The position numbers and the translations under genes are program-made. The notes beneath the pieces are model-generated. The model made no database searches. It saw nothing but the letters and a program-made list of their open reading frames with translations, and was not told the origin of the DNA. From Phycisphaerae bacterium (lineage in GTDB: Bacteria > Planctomycetota > Phycisphaerae > JAAYCJ01): a stretch of DNA of 6,882 bases. The first letter of the stretch is position 1, and every line of letters starts with the position of its first letter. Shown piece after piece: positions 5,420-6,882 of the stretch. Where the stretch lies: contig WFQY01000206.1 of assembly GCA_015486815.1 (NCBI GenBank), forward strand, positions 1 to 6,882, written 5' to 3'.

Positions 5420-6439
5420 ATGAAAAAGTTAGTATTGACAATGTGTTTTGTTGGAATGGTTGGTGTTTCTATTTCTGCATTTGCCAGCCCCGCGCTGGTA
5501 TCACCCTATGATACGACATGGGAGCTAAACCAAATTTCACTTGACCCTGCGTGGAATACGACCGGTATAATGGCAGCTGGTCAGACACCTAACGGATATT
5601 ATGTCCTTACAAACAGGTGGCCTCGGTCTGGTGATTCGAATCCTGCTATCTGGATTGCTGATTCTTCGGGAAATCATGTGAATCATCAATATGAATATAA
5701 TGTAGCTCCCAATGCCAAGGATATTGTAATGGGTCAGGATGCTGCGTGGATTGTTACGGGCGGTAGTTCATCACAGCTTAATAAATGGTTATATTCCGAT
5801 TTGACAAGTGGTAGCTCAACTATGGTTGCATCAGCCAGCGACGGAGGATATTGGACGGAAATGATTTTGGATGAAGCAGATAACACCGGATACATCAACG
5901 ATCGAACCAACAAGAAGATTATTCAGGTAAATCTGACGACCGGAGCAGTAAGCGATTGGTTGGTGCATAATATTGCTTCTTCGTTTGGACTTAGCTGGGG
6001 GCCTGATGGCGTTGGTGGCGATATGTATTTGACAGCCAATGAGTTTGATTCGGGAAACACAGGGCATGGCCGTGACATTATATACAAAATAGATGCTTCT
6101 ACGAAGGCTGTGAGTTTGTTCTGTGAGTCAGGTTGGTATTGGGACGGCGGAGCAGGTGGATTGGAGTATCTCGCTTCTCAAAATGCATTTTATACCACTT
6201 CGGAGAATCATTGGCGGAATAAGAATTCGGTAATGGAAATAGATGTATCTAATCCTTCGTTTGTTGAGACATCAACGCCTTGGACAGCATCCGAAAATCT
6301 GGCTGTCGGGCTAAATCAAGACGGTAGTGGTCTTTTGATTGCAGATTGGAACGACCTCTATGAGCAAAAGCCTGTACCCGAGCCGACGACGATAGGATTG
6401 CTTACTATTGGTATATTGGGTTTTATCCGCAGACGGTAG
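5420..6439 (+). CDS. PEP-CTERM-anchored secreted protein, beta-propeller-like
   Basis: The 339-residue product begins with a Sec signal peptide (KK, hydrophobic core about 4-19, probable cleavage after AFA at 20-22). It ends with a PEP-CTERM sorting signal: VPEPTT (319-324), a short hydrophobic stretch (IGLLTIGILGFI) and a terminal RRR. Such proteins are exported and processed by an exosortase, commonly together with exopolysaccharide or biofilm matrix; no exosortase gene is in this window. The body is rich in Gly, Trp, Asn and Ser. It has recurring strand-like units such as NKKIIQVNLTTGAVSDW and DIIYKIDASTKAVSLF, which resemble beta-propeller blades, but no named domain is recognised. AAAGGAG (5406-5412) lies seven bases before the ATG, a strong start. 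The gene stands alone between two repeat-filled spacers. Localisation is firm; function is unknown. Confidence 0.93.
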   Translation: MKKLVLTMCFVGMVGVSISAFASPALVSPYDTTWELNQISLDPAWNTTGIMAAGQTPNGYYVLTNRWPRSGDSNPAIWIADSSGNHVNHQYEYNVAPNAKDIVMGQDAAWIVTGGSSSQLNKWLYSDLTSGSSTMVASASDGGYWTEMILDEADNTGYINDRTNKKIIQVNLTTGAVSDWLVHNIASSFGLSWGPDGVGGDMYLTANEFDSGNTGHGRDIIYKIDASTKAVSLFCESGWYWDGGAGGLEYLASQNAFYTTSENHWRNKNSVMEIDVSNPSFVETSTPWTASENLAVGLNQDGSGLLIADWNDLYEQKPVPEPTTIGLLTIGILGFIRRR

Positions 6440-6445
6440 AAAAAC

Positions 6446-6480
6446 GAAGAGCGAAGAGAGAAGAGCGAAGAGCGAAAAGC
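6446..6480. repeat. Heptanucleotide array, GAAGAGC type
   Basis: Five consecutive 7-nt units without spacing changes: GAAGAGC, GAAGAGA, GAAGAGC, GAAGAGC, GAAAAGC. The array starts seven bases after the stop of the PEP-CTERM gene and is purine-only on the + strand apart from one C in four of its units. Confidence 0.9.
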
Positions 6481-6497
6481 GTAGGCAGTAGAAGAAA

Positions 6498-6529
6498 TCG
6501 GAGGGTGCAGGTCACGCTGTGCCCTCTGA
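6498..6529 (+). terminator. 13-bp hairpin after the PEP-CTERM gene
   Basis: TCGGAGGGTGCAG (6498-6510) pairs with CTGTGCCCTCTGA (6517-6529) around GTCACG. Ten pairs are Watson-Crick and three are G-U in the + strand transcript. No U-run follows. It is the best candidate for the end of the PEP-CTERM transcript, 58 bases after the stop codon, or it may be a dispersed palindrome. Confidence 0.45.
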
Positions 6530-6568
6530 AATTAAAAATACAAAATAAACAATTAAAAATGAAAAATG
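6527..6568. repeat. Heptanucleotide array, AAAAATG type
   Basis: Six units keep the 7-nt register: TGAAATT, AAAAATA, CAAAATA, AACAATT, AAAAATG, AAAAATG. They run directly into the second copy of the hairpin element. The A-richness makes chance periodicity possible, but the register continues without gaps. Confidence 0.55.
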
Positions 6569-6629
6569 AGCTAACGCAATTGCGTAGCTTCTTGGCAAAT
6601 TGTAAATTATAAATTGTAAATTGAAAATT
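6569..6629 (+). repeat. 61-bp dispersed element, copy 2 (hairpin plus AAATTGT array)
   Basis: The second copy of the element at 5325-5385; bases 6592-6629 are identical to 5348-5385. Its hairpin is the better paired one: AGCT, bulge A (6573), ACGC, loop AATT, GCGT, AGCT, with a perfect 12-bp palindrome at its centre (6574-6585). The heptamer array starts at 6597. It ends 16 bases before the prepilin-like gene. Confidence 0.8.
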
Positions 6630-6645
6630 TATTCGGGGTTTTGTT

Positions 6646-6882
6646 ATGGAAAATCGAAAAAAATCTTTTACACTCATTGAGCTTTTGGTTGTGGTTGCGA
6701 TTATTGCCGTTTTGGTAGCGATACTCTTGCCTGCGTTGCAAAAAGCGAGGGAACAAGCCAAGCTGATTCTCTGTGCAAACCGACTGCAACAGCTTGGTAT
6801 CGTCGTTAATCAATATGCGATGGATAATAAAGATCAGCTAATAGCAGCTCGAATATGGACAGGGTCGCGGTGGTTTACATGG
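6646..6882 (+). CDS. Type IV prepilin-like (pseudopilin) protein, 3' end outside window
   Basis: The frame is open from ATG 6646 to the window edge (79 codons). The N-terminus is a prepilin signal: MENRKKS, then FTLIELLVVVAIIAVLVAILLPAL. This gives the conserved Phe at +1, Glu at +5 and a hydrophobic helix of about 20 residues, followed by QKAREQAK and CANRLQQLGIVVNQYAMDNKD. That last pattern is typical of the large families of prepilin-like exported proteins in Planctomycetota and Lentisphaerota. They are processed by a prepilin peptidase and associated with type II secretion or pilus machinery; individual functions are mostly unknown. Residue -1 is Ser rather than the usual Gly. A CGGGG sequence (6634-6638) is a modest ribosome site. 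The gene follows the 61-bp element directly. Confidence 0.9.
   Translation, partial: MENRKKSFTLIELLVVVAIIAVLVAILLPALQKAREQAKLILCANRLQQLGIVVNQYAMDNKDQLIAARIWTGSRWFTW

Noticed and set aside
6423..6813. Minus-strand open frames after the PEP-CTERM gene, including a FALRSSLFALR-like product
   Set aside because: These are translations of the GAAGAGC and AAATTGT repeats and the antisense of the prepilin-like gene.

Overview
The window reads as a piece of a bacterial chromosome, most likely from the phylum Planctomycetota, class Phycisphaerae. The pointers are a PEP-CTERM secreted protein, a pseudopilin-like prepilin protein of the kind abundant in that group, a SpoVG protein carrying an inserted zinc ribbon, a LacI-type regulator beside a carbohydrate gene, and many low-complexity intergenic repeats. 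The taxonomic call is inference from gene content; there is no rRNA or other marker here.

Left part (1-943, + strand): the 3' end of a gene for a protein with two LysM domains, followed one base later by a small single-pass membrane protein with FtsL/FtsB-like architecture. Then comes a spacer (944-1222) with a heptanucleotide repeat array, a perfect 15-bp hairpin and nested GC-rich palindromes. It separates these genes from a convergent minus-strand operon, ispE then spoVG (2651 down to 1223). That operon makes an isoprenoid-precursor kinase of the MEP pathway and a SpoVG-type regulator. A divergent promoter region (2652-2884) has a strong sigma70-type promoter on each strand.

Middle part (2885-5270, + strand): an N-acylglucosamine 2-epimerase (AGE/RenBP) family enzyme with its own promoter, then a LacI-family regulator. 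The regulator's promoter overlaps two GTATAC-type dyads 22 bp apart, which fits autoregulation. Its helix-turn-helix appears three residues shorter than the family norm.

Right part (5271-6882, + strand): a PEP-CTERM protein with a signal peptide and a probable beta-propeller-like body, then the start of a type IV prepilin-like gene cut by the window edge. Both are preceded by copies of the same 61-bp element: a bulged hairpin followed by an AAATTGT heptamer array, with the last 38 bp identical.

The most notable non-coding signal is that every spacer downstream of a + strand gene, except the one between the epimerase and lacI-type genes, contains arrays with a 7-nt period. At least five different heptamer families occur, interleaved with hairpins. 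No mobile element, CRISPR array, tRNA or rRNA was recognised, and no complete undescribed multi-gene system is evident.
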